64,000 nt of DNA from Clostridia bacterium. GTDB lineage: Bacteria > Bacillota > Clostridia > Oscillospirales > Acutalibacteraceae. Position 1 is the stretch's first letter, and each line of letters begins with the position of its first letter. The stretch is taken from assembly GCA_017503785.1 (NCBI GenBank), contig JAFVSK010000010.1, forward strand, positions 59,640 through 123,639, in the 5' to 3' direction. The notes below the pieces were generated by a model. The model was not told where the DNA came from, ran no database searches, and worked only from the letters and a program-made list of their open reading frames with translations. A program made the translations under genes and the position numbers. This document shows positions 28,693 to 37,028 of the stretch, piece by piece.

Positions 28693-29928
28693 TTATGCAC
28701 AGATTGCCTGCACCATTCGCACAAAAGCACGCCCCCACGTCAGTCGTTCCACCGCGGCGGCTGCCAGAATGGGGTACGATGCTAACACCTCGTCACCGTT
28801 TTTCAGTTCCACCGTGCCGACGATCTGCCCTTTTGCAACAGGGGCTTCCAAGTCCTCTGCCACCGTAACGGCGCACGTGATCTGCTTCTCCTCACCTTTT
28901 TTCACAAGCAGCGGCTGCCACTCGCCCACCTCGGCGGTCACCTCCGTTTGGACACCGCGAAGCACGGGAATGGGTGTCAGCAGCGACGGATCCCACGGCG
29001 GCGTATATAAAGCGTATTTGGCAAAGCCGTAATCCAACAGCTTTCGCGCGCCGCCAAACCGTTCGTCGGTGGTTTCACAACCCAAAATGACCGCCACCAG
29101 CCCCAAGCCGTTTCGCTCGGCAGTGGCCGACAGATTATGACCGGCCGTTGACGTGGTTCCCGTTTTCAGACCCGTGGCTCCTTGATAAAAGCGTATCAGT
29201 TTATTTGTGTTTACGAGCTGCGACTGCCCGCCACGCAGCGTATCCATCCAAATGGTGGTATACTGCTTGATCAGCGGATGCTTCATCAGCTCGCGCGACA
29301 TAACCGCTACGTCGTGCGCGCAGGAGTAGGCCTCGTCGTTCAAGCCGCTGCAATCCAAAAAATGCGTATCGGTCATACCCAGCTCGGCAGCGCGGGTGTT
29401 CATTTCCTGAACAAACCCTTCAATAGTGCCGCTGACGTGTTCGGCCAATGCGGCGCACGCATCGTTGGCCGATACCACCGCGGCAGCCTTTACCAGCTCG
29501 TGAACCGTCATGATCTCCCCCGGCTCCAGCCAAATCTGCGAGCCGCCCATGGAGGCCGCCTCCGACGAGCAGGTAACGGAATCCTCCAGCGTGATCTTTT
29601 CGCTGTCCAGTGCCTCCATTACCAACAACAACGTCATGATTTTCGTTACCGAGGCGATGGGAAGCTTTTCGTGAGAGTTCTTTTCATACAGCACCATGCC
29701 CGAGGTAAGGTCCATCAGCACGGCCGATTTGCCGCCTACCGTCAGTTCGGCGGTGGTGGCTGCCACAGGCAGCGCTTCATCAAAGACGGCGGGTGTCGTC
29801 AGTGTCATCAGCTCCGCCGCAGTTTTCCCTGCTTCCGTATCCCAAATAACGGTTGCCGCCCCCACCGAACCGCTCGTGAGCAATACGCCTGCCATGGCAA
29901 GCGCCAACCATTTGCTAAACCGTTTCAT
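28693..29928 (-). CDS. D-alanyl-D-alanine carboxypeptidase (low-molecular-weight PBP, DacA/DacF type)
   Basis: The 411-residue protein trims D-Ala from peptidoglycan stem peptides outside the membrane. It has an N-terminal signal peptide (KRFSKWLALAMAGVLL), then the penicillin-binding triad: S93-V-T-K96, SANDACAA near residue 150, and LKTGTT near residue 250. A beta-rich C-terminal domain follows, but no clear amphipathic anchor is visible at the extreme end. GGAGGGG precedes the ATG at 29928. Whether it is vegetative DacA or sporulation DacF cannot be told. Confidence 0.92.
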   Translation of the reverse strand: MKRFSKWLALAMAGVLLTSGSVGAATVIWDTEAGKTAAELMTLTTPAVFDEALPVAATTAELTVGGKSAVLMDLTSGMVLYEKNSHEKLPIASVTKIMTLLLVMEALDSEKITLEDSVTCSSEAASMGGSQIWLEPGEIMTVHELVKAAAVVSANDACAALAEHVSGTIEGFVQEMNTRAAELGMTDTHFLDCSGLNDEAYSCAHDVAVMSRELMKHPLIKQYTTIWMDTLRGGQSQLVNTNKLIRFYQGATGLKTGTTSTAGHNLSATAERNGLGLVAVILGCETTDERFGGARKLLDYGFAKYALYTPPWDPSLLTPIPVLRGVQTEVTAEVGEWQPLLVKKGEEKQITCAVTVAEDLEAPVAKGQIVGTVELKNGDEVLASYPILAAAAVERLTWGRAFVRMVQAICA

Positions 29929-29989
29929 CGTTACCCCTCCATTCGTTACCACTCTATGCGGAGGTTTACGGCAAATATGCAATCCCCTC

Positions 29990-30018
29990 TTGCGTTTTGG
30001 CGAAAAACCAGATACAAT
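29990..30018 (+). promoter_or_regulatory. Promoter of the cupin gene
   Basis: TTGCGT (29990-29995), 17-bp spacer, TACAAT (30013-30018), about 55 bp upstream of the cupin start. Confidence 0.5.
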
Positions 30019-30071
30019 AGGAGTGTTAACAGCGGCTTGAAAACCGAAATTTCTTTATGAGGTGATACACT

Positions 30072-30416
30072 ATGGTAAAAACGTATGCTGAACTTCCGAA
30101 AAAGCAGGAGCTGAACCCCGACGGCACCTTAAAGCTGACACACAACTTCCTCAACGCATTTGAGGGCGTTAACCCCAAAGCCCGCTTGTTCTCGGTTGCC
30201 GAGGTCGAGCCCGGCCAGGAGGTTCCGTTCCACGTACATAACGGCGAGAATGAAACCTACTATTTCCTCTCCGGTACCGGCACGTATAACGACAACGGCA
30301 CCATCGTCCCCGTTGCCGCCGGTATGACCACCTTCTGCCCCGCCGGCGAGGGGCACGGCGTGGTGAACACCGGCAGCGAGCTGCTGCGTTTTGTCGCTAT
30401 TATTTTGGTAGATTAA
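30072..30416 (+). CDS. Cupin-domain protein
   Basis: The 114-residue single-domain cupin has the metal-site motifs in order: PFHVHNGENETYYFLSG (HxH...E) and later FCPAGEGHGVVN with the distal histidine. The first motif loop and spacing fit a small bicupin-like fold with an intact metal site. There is no fused domain to indicate a substrate; small cupins of this type include isomerases, dioxygenases and sugar-binding proteins. It is flanked by a promoter and a terminator, so it is monocistronic. Confidence 0.85.
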   Translation: MVKTYAELPKKQELNPDGTLKLTHNFLNAFEGVNPKARLFSVAEVEPGQEVPFHVHNGENETYYFLSGTGTYNDNGTIVPVAAGMTTFCPAGEGHGVVNTGSELLRFVAIILVD

Positions 30417-30425
30417 GCGTAACGT

Positions 30426-30460
30426 AAAAGGCACGGCCCATGGGCCGTGCCTTTTTATTT
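30426..30460. terminator. Terminator between the cupin and MBL-hydrolase genes
   Basis: AAAAGGCACGGCCCA with its perfect complement, followed by TTTTTATTTT. A run of A on the left side would let it work on both strands. Confidence 0.9.
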
Positions 30461-31323
30461 TACAATAATTCGCGTTCAATACAGCTGACCAGCAAATTGG
30501 TGTTCAGCTCCATGGCATCCAGCGGATAAATAGCAGGGACGTTACCGCGGAAAAAGGTCTTTTTAAAATAGGCCACGGCATCGTCGTGCGTGCCGCCGTT
30601 TTTGAAGATCATAACGATCGCATCGGCGGTTTCGGTGGCGTTTTTACGGCAATTGGCCAAGTAGAAGCGCGTGGCATCGTGATCGAGCACGCCGTAATGC
30701 GGTACCAAAATGTTGTCGATATCCATGGCCTCCACCTTGGCGATCGACTCCAGCGCCATGCGGTAGCTTACCAAATAGAGCGGAAACACGATCTCGCCGC
30801 CATCGTACACGCCGAGCGATTCCGAACCAAGCAGCAGCTTTTCGGAGGGCAGGTAAAATCCAATGGAGCACTTGGTGTGCCCGGGAAGCTCTACCACCGT
30901 GAAATCCATGGCACCGGCATGAACAACGTCGCCCTCCTGCACGATGGTATCGACCCGCAATTCGTCAATGCGGTCTTCGTATTCATGAATGCCGCAACGC
31001 ACGGCAAACTTTTGATCGAGATCACGCATGTGATCACGTGCGGTGGGTTTGGCAAACACCTCGGCAGCGTGACGGCCGGCAATAACGCGCGCTGCGGGAT
31101 AGCGCGCCGAAACGTAGGGAGCACCCAGCGCGTGATCGTAATGGGAATGGGTTAAGAAAATAAAATCCAGCGGGCGCTCACCCAGCAGCTCGCGCACTTT
31201 ATCGGCAATGGCGTAGCCGGTAAAGCCGAAACCGGTATCGTACAGGATGGAGGTGGTGCCATCGTCTATCAAAAAAGCGCTGTCACCCGGATGAGCACGT
31301 ACGTCTGTGATGGTTAATTTCAT
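30460..31323 (-). CDS. Metallo-beta-lactamase fold hydrolase
   Basis: The 287-residue protein has the zinc motif THSHYDHALGAP (HxHxDH), a later histidine in ELPGHTKCS, and a C-terminal LVPHYG, so the dinuclear metal site seems complete. It resembles the glyoxalase II/N-acyl-homoserine-lactonase-like branch, but no substrate can be assigned. It is convergent with the cupin gene. Confidence 0.85.
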   Translation of the reverse strand: MKLTITDVRAHPGDSAFLIDDGTTSILYDTGFGFTGYAIADKVRELLGERPLDFIFLTHSHYDHALGAPYVSARYPAARVIAGRHAAEVFAKPTARDHMRDLDQKFAVRCGIHEYEDRIDELRVDTIVQEGDVVHAGAMDFTVVELPGHTKCSIGFYLPSEKLLLGSESLGVYDGGEIVFPLYLVSYRMALESIAKVEAMDIDNILVPHYGVLDHDATRFYLANCRKNATETADAIVMIFKNGGTHDDAVAYFKKTFFRGNVPAIYPLDAMELNTNLLVSCIERELL

Positions 31324-31377
31324 GGTTTTTGCCTTCTTTCAAGGTGACAGTATAACAAAAAAAGTTGTATTTGTAAA

Positions 31378-31411
31378 GAAAAAAGCCTGCGAAATCGCAG
31401 GCTTTTTCTCG
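31378..31411 (-). terminator. Terminator of prs
   Basis: Minus strand AAAAAGCCTGCGA and complement, followed by TTTTTTCTTT. Confidence 0.85.
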
Positions 31412-31416
31412 ATTTT

Positions 31417-32562
31417 TTATTTGCGGTCGGCCAGCAGCTTTTGAATCTTATCGTGGGGATCGATAAGTTTGGTAACCGACATATCGTGGTTGAGCGAAGC
31501 GATGAAGTAAGCAATGTACTTGGACACGTCGACCTCGCAGAACCATTCGCGCTGCTTCAGCTCTTCGGTGCGGTAGGTCAGGTTGGTGCCGATCACGCCC
31601 GAAATGTAGCCATCCTTGTACGCCTTATCGAACTTCTCCAAGCCGTTGGTGAAGATGGCGTAGGTGGCGTAGCAGAAAATGCGGTTTGCCTTGCGCTTTT
31701 TCAGCTCGTAGGCAATATCCAGCATGGACTCGCCGGAGGAGATGATATCGTCGGCGATGAATACGTCTTTACCCTCAACGGAATCACCGAGGTACTCGTG
31801 CGCTACGATGGGGTTGCGGCCGTTGACAACGTGTGCGTAGTCGCGGCGCTTGTAGAACATACCCAGGTTTACGCCCAGAGTGGAAGCGTAGAACATGTTG
31901 CGGTTGATGGCGCCTTCATCGGGGCTGACGATCATCATGTGCTCGGTATCGGGATGAATGTCGGGGAAGCGGCGGAACATGGCCTTCAGCGTTTGGTACG
32001 ACGGGATAATGTTATCGAAGCCCATCAGCGGAACGGCGTTCTGCACGCGAGCATCGTGAGCATCGAACGTGATGACGTTGGACACGCCCATGCGCTCCAG
32101 CTCCTGCAGCGCTACGGCGCAGTCGAGCGATTCGCGGTAGTTACGGCGATGCTGACGACCGCCGAACAGAATGGGCATGATCACGTTAATGCGATGCGCC
32201 TTGCCGCCGGCTGCCTGAATGATGCGCTTGAGATCTTGGAAATGATCGTCGGGCGACATGCAGTTCTGCTGACCGAAGATGTTGTATTTTACGTTGTAGT
32301 TGCCTACATCGACCAAAATAAACAGATCGTCGCCGCGAACGCTTTCTTTAATGAGGCCCTTACCGTCACCCGACGAAAAACGCGGGCACTCCGCCTCCAC
32401 CAAGAAGGTATCCTTGGGTACGCCGGCCTTAGCCGCCCAATCGGTTAAATAGTAGTTGATCTTTGCTGCCAGTTCTTCGGTGCCGGGTTGTGCAATAATG
32501 CTCAGCGGCGCCACCTGGTTGGGCATGGTAAAGATCTTTTCGCTGCTGATTTCCTGTGACAT
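31417..32562 (-). CDS. prs: Ribose-phosphate pyrophosphokinase (PRPP synthetase)
   Basis: Prs makes PRPP from ribose-5-phosphate and ATP for nucleotide, His and Trp synthesis. The 381-residue protein is longer than the classical 315 residues, a form common in Clostridia. It shows the N-terminal segments with IMPILFGGRQHRR, MIVSPDEGAINR, and the PRPP-binding loop DVFIADDIISSGESMLDIA. I prefer the ATG at 32562; a TTG seven codons earlier is also in frame. An extended -10 (TGGTACAAT) lies just upstream at about 32606-32614. Confidence 0.92.
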   Translation of the reverse strand: MSQEISSEKIFTMPNQVAPLSIIAQPGTEELAAKINYYLTDWAAKAGVPKDTFLVEAECPRFSSGDGKGLIKESVRGDDLFILVDVGNYNVKYNIFGQQNCMSPDDHFQDLKRIIQAAGGKAHRINVIMPILFGGRQHRRNYRESLDCAVALQELERMGVSNVITFDAHDARVQNAVPLMGFDNIIPSYQTLKAMFRRFPDIHPDTEHMMIVSPDEGAINRNMFYASTLGVNLGMFYKRRDYAHVVNGRNPIVAHEYLGDSVEGKDVFIADDIISSGESMLDIAYELKKRKANRIFCYATYAIFTNGLEKFDKAYKDGYISGVIGTNLTYRTEELKQREWFCEVDVSKYIAYFIASLNHDMSVTKLIDPHDKIQKLLADRK

Positions 32563-32679
32563 AATATCCCCATTCCTCTCCAATAAAAGTGATCTGCCAC
32601 CATTGTACCATACTTTTCGACACTTGAAAACAAAAATTTTTATTTTCTTAAAAATTTTTTAAGATTTCTGTGCCTGCTA

Positions 32680-32709
32680 TGGACAAGCGCCTTTTTTATT
32701 TGGTATACT
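32680..32709 (+). promoter_or_regulatory. Promoter of hflX
   Basis: TGGACA (32680-32685), 18-bp spacer, TATACT (32704-32709), with the ATG 24 bp downstream. Confidence 0.6.
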
Positions 32710-32733
32710 ACCTAAAGAAAGGACGGTGAGCGT

Positions 32734-33996
32734 ATGTCTGCCGAACTTAATGAAGAACTTGAAGAACGCGAAAAAGCATTCTTGGTTTCGGTGGATACCG
32801 GTGATTTCGACGTTGAGGTATCGCTTGACGAATTGGAAGAACTGGCCGACACCGCCGGCGCCGACGCGCTGGGACGTTTGGTACAAAAACGTGAAGCGCC
32901 CGACAAGGCAACCTGTCTGGGCGGCGGCCGCTTGGAGGAATTGGCCGAGCTGGCGACTGCACACGAAGCCGATCTCGTGATCTTCGACCGCGAGCTTTCG
33001 CCCACGCAGCTGCGCAATTTGGAGGACCGTCTTCCCTGCCGCGTTATCGACCGCACCATGTTGATCTTAGATATTTTTGCAGCCCGCGCCCGTTCGGCCG
33101 AGGGCCGCTTACAGGTTGAGCTGGCTCAGCTGCAATACATGCTGCCGCGCTTAGCGGGGCAAGGTACGGCGCTGTCGCGCTTGGGCGGCGGCATCGGCAC
33201 ACGCGGCCCCGGTGAAACCAAGCTGGAAAGCGACCGCCGACACATTCGCAGGCGTATTCAAGCCTTGCGTCAACAGTTGCAAGCCGTGGAGCAGCAACGC
33301 GCGCTGCGCCGCGAGCGCCGCAAGAAAGACAGCGTGCAAACGGTGGCGATCGTGGGCTACACCAACGCCGGTAAATCCACCTTAATGAATCGGCTCACCG
33401 CCGCAGGCGTGCTGGCCGAGGATAAGCTGTTTGCCACGCTGGACACCACGGCACGCGCCTTAAAGCTGCCCGACGGCCGCACCGTGCTGCTCATTGATAC
33501 GGTTGGCTTGGTGCGCCGCCTTCCCCACCATTTGGTGGATGCGTTCCGCTCCACGCTGGAGGAGGCCGCCGAGGCCGACGTTATTTTAAACGTGTGCGAC
33601 ATTTCCAGTCCCGAGGCAACGGAGCATTTGGCCGTTACCCGCGACCTGCTGATGCAGCTCGGGCGCGGCGACCGTCCGGTGCTGACGGTGTTTAACAAAT
33701 GCGACCGCCCTGCCGCCTTGCCCGCATTGGAGCCCGACGGCAGCGAGCCTTTGTGCATCAGTGCACTGAACGGCGGCGGTATCGACCGCTTGTTGGAACG
33801 CGTTGCCGCCGCACTGCCGCCCGATCGGCGGCGAGTATCGCTCTTGTTCCCCTTTGAGAAAGGCGCTTTAGCCGGCTTGTGCCGTCGCGAGGGCGCGGTG
33901 GAATCGGAGGAATACGTGCCCGAAGGGCTGAAAATGACCGTCACGCTGAGTCTGCGCATTTTAGAACAGGTGCGCGAGTATTTGACGGAAGAATAA
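32734..33996 (+). CDS. hflX: Ribosome-associated GTPase HflX
   Basis: HflX splits stalled or hibernating 70S ribosomes. The 420-residue protein has the N-terminal HflX domain with the GTP-binding domain linker signature GIGTRGPGETKLE, a coiled region (residues 170-195), and GTPase motifs GYTNAGKST, DTVGLVRRLP and NKCD. Length is normal for the family. AAAGGACGGTGAGCGT precedes the ATG. Confidence 0.95.
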   Translation: MSAELNEELEEREKAFLVSVDTGDFDVEVSLDELEELADTAGADALGRLVQKREAPDKATCLGGGRLEELAELATAHEADLVIFDRELSPTQLRNLEDRLPCRVIDRTMLILDIFAARARSAEGRLQVELAQLQYMLPRLAGQGTALSRLGGGIGTRGPGETKLESDRRHIRRRIQALRQQLQAVEQQRALRRERRKKDSVQTVAIVGYTNAGKSTLMNRLTAAGVLAEDKLFATLDTTARALKLPDGRTVLLIDTVGLVRRLPHHLVDAFRSTLEEAAEADVILNVCDISSPEATEHLAVTRDLLMQLGRGDRPVLTVFNKCDRPAALPALEPDGSEPLCISALNGGGIDRLLERVAAALPPDRRRVSLLFPFEKGALAGLCRREGAVESEEYVPEGLKMTVTLSLRILEQVREYLTEE

Positions 33997-34001
33997 ACCG
34001 C

Positions 34002-34033
34002 AAGGCCGCTCTTTTTTGAAAAGAGCGGCCTTT
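34002..34033 (+). terminator. Terminator of hflX
   Basis: AAGGCCGCTCTTTT and complement form a tight hairpin; the right edge is only weakly T-rich. Confidence 0.7.
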
Positions 34034-34062
34034 ACATATTCGCCGATGCAAAACACATACTA
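34034..34062 (+). promoter_or_regulatory. Sigma-G-like promoter of the small spore-type gene
   Basis: ACATA (34034-34038), 17-bp spacer, CATACTA (34056-34062). The -10 is an exact match to the forespore sigma-G consensus, and the -35 fits gCATR except for its first base. Confidence 0.6.
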
Positions 34063-34083
34063 CCCTTGAAAGGAGCATCGGTT

Positions 34084-34254
34084 ATGAAAAAGAAAACAAA
34101 AACCGTGCGCGCGCACGTGACAGACACCGCCGAGCGGGTTGCACAAACACTTCCCAAGCAGGGGCGCGGCAGCATCGTATCGGACGTGCTGGGCAGCTAC
34201 ACCGGCACCGCGCAAGACAACGAGGTGCCCGAGCAGGACGCCGACGATCTGTGA
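34084..34254 (+). CDS. Small hypothetical protein, probable forespore gene
   Basis: The 56-residue protein has a basic N-terminus (KKKTKTVRAHV) and an acidic C-terminus (NEVPEQDADDL). I do not recognise a family. AAAGGAG precedes the ATG at 34084, which I prefer to the start 18 bp upstream. The upstream sigma-G-like promoter and the neighbouring SASP gene suggest expression in the forespore, so a minor spore protein is plausible; this is inference from context only. Confidence 0.65.
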   Translation: MKKKTKTVRAHVTDTAERVAQTLPKQGRGSIVSDVLGSYTGTAQDNEVPEQDADDL

Positions 34255-34276
34255 GAAAATTGACACAAATTGACAA

Positions 34277-34305
34277 GCATGTTTTTGCAAAGACAACGCA
34301 CACTA
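34277..34305 (+). promoter_or_regulatory. Sigma-G-like promoter of the SASP gene
   Basis: GCATG (34277-34281), 17-bp spacer, CACACTA (34299-34305). This resembles the gCATR/CATACTA consensus of sigma-G, as expected for an alpha/beta SASP. Confidence 0.6.
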
Positions 34306-34368
34306 CTATTGCAAACGCAAGAACAGTTACAGGCGAACAGCCTATTACAATTTTGAGGAGTGTACGGT

Positions 34369-34467
34369 ATGTCTAACAAGAACAGCATGGTTCCCGAGGC
34401 TCGCGAAGGCCTCAACCGCTTCAAGATGGAAGCTGCCAACGACCTTGGTGTTCCTCTCCCATCTTAA
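34369..34467 (+). pseudogene. Alpha/beta-type small acid-soluble spore protein, 5' fragment, interrupted by the integrative element
   Basis: SASPs coat and protect spore DNA. TTTTGAGGAGTGTACGGT precedes the ATG. The product begins SNKNSMVPEAREGLNRFK and runs through EAANDLGVP, the family N-terminal helix, then ends as LPS and a stop read from the mobile element. The chromosomal part stops at the CT of 34456-34457. The missing C-terminal helix is found 17.2 kb away at 51636-51740. The truncated product would lack half of the DNA-binding surface. Confidence 0.92.
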
Positions 34468-34470
34468 AAC
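34446..34470. other. attL-type junction
   Basis: Chromosomal ...GGTGTTCCT-CT meets element CCCATCTTAAAAC. The CT at 34456-34457 is the proposed crossover dinucleotide, placed by the reading frame of the restored SASP. Confidence 0.75.
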
Positions 34471-34491
34471 GGTTGTTTTTTGGTACATATT

Positions 34492-36141
34492 TCATTGTTT
34501 TTGAGCGATTTCCTGCATCTCACCGACAAACTTATAATATATCCGTATCGATTGCTGAAACTCGGAATTTCTATGACTTGCCTTGACTTTTCCCTCGGGC
34601 AGAATCTTCGGTCCTACCTCGATTCTGTCAATAAAGGTAAGCAAGGTTTCCCTGTCAAGCACGTCGATATGGGTATATTTTTTTGTCAGTTCAAAAAACT
34701 GTTTGTAGTTGTCGCTTTTGCTCGTCTGCACCGCATCGTCGCTAAGCTCTGCCAACTCTTTTCTAATTTGAACGGATTCCCTTTGCAAATCATCAACCAT
34801 AGAACTCAGTCTGTCATCGTCAAGTCGTCCCTCGGCATTATCCACGTAAAGCTTTGGTATGATCTTATCGATGACAGCCAGTCTGCCTTGCAGCTTCTCG
34901 GTGCGCTGTTTGCGAGCAAGCATTGCCTTTTCGGAGTTTTCCTCCTTCATCACCTTTGCAACGATACGCTCGATTTGCTTATCACTCAAAGAAATTAAGG
35001 AGTTTAAATCATCGCGAATTAGCGCAATAAGGTCAGCATAGCGGATTCGTGTGCCCGTGCAGGGCTCATTGATGTCTTTGCGCTTGTTGATGCAAGAAAG
35101 ATACCAATACTTTTCGCGTTCACCTTTATAGACTGTTCCGCAAGAACATAAAGCGTGTCCACAAAGTTCACAGTATGCCACACCCGAAAAGATGCTCTTT
35201 CGCACGTGGTCATACTGCTGAAAATTACGAGTGCCCTTACCCATATTCTCGTGAGCCCTATTAAAAGTATCTTCACACACCAAGGCTTCGTGGGTATTCT
35301 CGGTTATTACCCAATTTTCTTGCGGTATGGCAATCTTTTTATTGGATTTAACGCTTGCCTTCTTACTCTTTCCCAGCACCGTATGGCCTAAATACACGCG
35401 ATTTTTGAGTATACGCTTGACCGTTGTATAGTTCCAAAGATCCGAAGCTCTTGCAGCACCTTTCTCACTGAATTCATCTCGGTACAGCACGCGATATTTT
35501 AGCGGTGGTATGATACCGTCATTGTTTAAATCCTGCGCTATTTTCCTTGAAGAATCTCCGTTGGCAGCTGCCACAAAAATCCGTTTCACGATTGGTGCCG
35601 TCATCTCATCTGGCACCAATTGGTTTTTGTTTCTCTCAGCTTTCTTATACCCATAAGGCGGACAGGCACAGTAAAGTCCCTCTTGCCTTTTTGTTCGAAG
35701 CACATCCTTAACCTTGCGCGAACCGTCACGCAAATATACCTCGTTCATAGCAAATTGAAACGGTGCCATAATGTTTTCATTTTCGCTATCAAAATTGTCG
35801 GCTATAGCAATATATCGAATACCATTCTCTGGGAAAAACCGCTCAGCATAGTAGCTTGACTCTCCCATATCACGACCGAGACGGGATAAGTCTTTAGTAA
35901 TAACCGTATTAGCAAGACCTTTGTCCAGTTCGCGCATCATATGCTGAAAGCCCGGTCTGTTAAAGTTACCGCCGGAATAACCGTCATCTATAAACTCACG
36001 GACAAGTGTAATGCCGTTTTGTTTGCAGTAATTCTCAACGATCATTCTCTGGTTGCTGATACTCGAAGATTCGCCCTTTTGTGCTTCCTCTTTTGAAAGT
36101 CGGAGATAGGCAAAGCAAAGCATCTTCTGTTCGATTCTCAT
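34492..36141 (-). CDS. Large serine recombinase (integrase/excisionase of the element)
   Basis: The 549-residue protein has the resolvase catalytic domain first (residues 8-150; active-site Ser16 in YLRLSKEE, then KDLSRLGRD), the Recombinase domain (about 160-275; CPPYGYKK, IFVAAANGDSSRKIA), a zinc ribbon with CELCGHALCSC (about 325-370) and a coiled-coil region rich in K/E (about 395-465). This is the architecture of phiC31/TnpX-like integrases. AAGGAGGTAAT precedes the ATG. It overlaps the upstream 62-residue gene as ATGA. Its position 35 bp from the left junction makes it the likely enzyme for integration at the SASP gene. Confidence 0.93.
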   Translation of the reverse strand: MRIEQKMLCFAYLRLSKEEAQKGESSSISNQRMIVENYCKQNGITLVREFIDDGYSGGNFNRPGFQHMMRELDKGLANTVITKDLSRLGRDMGESSYYAERFFPENGIRYIAIADNFDSENENIMAPFQFAMNEVYLRDGSRKVKDVLRTKRQEGLYCACPPYGYKKAERNKNQLVPDEMTAPIVKRIFVAAANGDSSRKIAQDLNNDGIIPPLKYRVLYRDEFSEKGAARASDLWNYTTVKRILKNRVYLGHTVLGKSKKASVKSNKKIAIPQENWVITENTHEALVCEDTFNRAHENMGKGTRNFQQYDHVRKSIFSGVAYCELCGHALCSCGTVYKGEREKYWYLSCINKRKDINEPCTGTRIRYADLIALIRDDLNSLISLSDKQIERIVAKVMKEENSEKAMLARKQRTEKLQGRLAVIDKIIPKLYVDNAEGRLDDDRLSSMVDDLQRESVQIRKELAELSDDAVQTSKSDNYKQFFELTKKYTHIDVLDRETLLTFIDRIEVGPKILPEGKVKASHRNSEFQQSIRIYYKFVGEMQEIAQKQ

Positions 36142-36326
36142 ATTACCTCCTTCGACTGAATCGAACCACTGTTATCATTATACATCATCTTGTCACCATC
36201 AGTCAACGATAATGAACTGGAATAATTTGTCTTGACGCGCTCCTCAATAAGATCCGAAGCTGTCTTATTCGATTCAAAAACTCGTGTAATGATATACTGG
36301 GTATTGGCAATACACTTGTACTCCAT
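36138..36326 (-). CDS. Small hypothetical protein translationally coupled to the large serine recombinase
   Basis: The 62-residue protein begins MEYKCIANTQYIITRVFES and is polar throughout, with no membrane segment and no family that I recognise. AAGGAGGCGAAGGG precedes the ATG. Its stop overlaps the recombinase start as ATGA, so the two are co-translated. Small genes in this position can be regulators of recombinase direction or of its expression, but no motif supports either role. Confidence 0.7.
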   Translation of the reverse strand: MEYKCIANTQYIITRVFESNKTASDLIEERVKTNYSSSLSLTDGDKMMYNDNSGSIQSKEVI

Positions 36327-36383
36327 CAGTCCCTTCGCCTCCTTTCTTTATTCTTAGCCATTTAAGAGCTTTTTAAACATAAA

Positions 36384-36422
36384 AACAGGCCCTATGAATC
36401 GGCAGATTCATAAGACCTGTTA
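36384..36422 (-). promoter_or_regulatory. Leader hairpin with T tract, possible attenuator of the recombinase operon
   Basis: On the minus strand AACAGG...TATGAATC pairs with GATTCATA...CCTGTT and is followed by TTTTATGTTT. It lies between the promoter at 36461-36489 and the first start codon at 36326, so it would stop part of the transcription into the recombinase. Confidence 0.6.
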
Positions 36423-36460
36423 CGTTTGTTTTTGATTAAAGTCTAATTCTTCACGCTAAC

Positions 36461-36489
36461 AGTATAACACATTTACGTTCACTTGTCAT
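36461..36489 (-). promoter_or_regulatory. Promoter of the small-protein/large serine recombinase operon
   Basis: Minus strand ATGACA (36489-36484), 17-bp spacer, TATACT (36466-36461). Confidence 0.6.
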
Positions 36490-36884
36490 CGGCAAAAAGT
36501 CGGCTTTTTATAGGCAAAATATAGGCGCAAAATAGGCATAGCCGAAACAAGTCGAATGTTGCGATAAAAATAGCATTCCTATGCGCTTTCTATCGTAACA
36601 CCTGAGCACTTCAAAGAACTTATATGACTGCCACCCATGACTGCGGGGGGCGAATTGCGAAGAACGTTAGTATTTTAAAATTACCGAGTTGTAGTACTGT
36701 ACGAAATAGTGTTAACGCAAAATCGCAAGTGTGAATATCTCAAATTCCAACGAAACAAACGAACATAAGAAAAACTACCAATACGAATTTCCCGATTTTG
36801 CGATAACATGCCTGCTCTCTTTAACGTAAAATTTGTTTGATATTTTTAGAAAAGTCAATAATTACGCGGATTTTCGAAAAGTAA

Positions 36885-36994
36885 AACAACTACGAATTTG
36901 TTGCACTAAAATAGCATCAAAAACGTAGTTGTTTTTTAATGTATTTTTTCAATTATAAAACGGATTGTTTTTTAACCAAGCCCACTATTCGACA
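36885..36994 (-). ncRNA. Candidate small RNA of the element
   Basis: A promoter at 37000-37028 would start a transcript near 36994. About 55-110 nt later it contains a hairpin (AACAACTACG at 36886-36896 with CGTAGTTGTT at 36924-36933) followed on the minus strand by TTACTTTTC. No gene follows, so a short non-coding RNA is possible. There is no recognised family. Confidence 0.3.
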
Positions 36995-36999
36995 ATATG

Positions 37000-37028
37000 A
37001 TTATAGCATATTCACTTTCCTTTGTCAT
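37000..37028 (-). promoter_or_regulatory. Second promoter similar to the recombinase promoter
   Basis: Minus strand ATGACA (37028-37023), 17-bp spacer, TATAAT (37005-37000). The -35 flank GCCGATGACA is identical to that of the promoter at 36461-36489. Confidence 0.55.

Noticed and set aside
34453-34455. CCT as the element crossover core
   Set aside because: Joining at CCT shifts the frame and destroys the SASP C-terminus.
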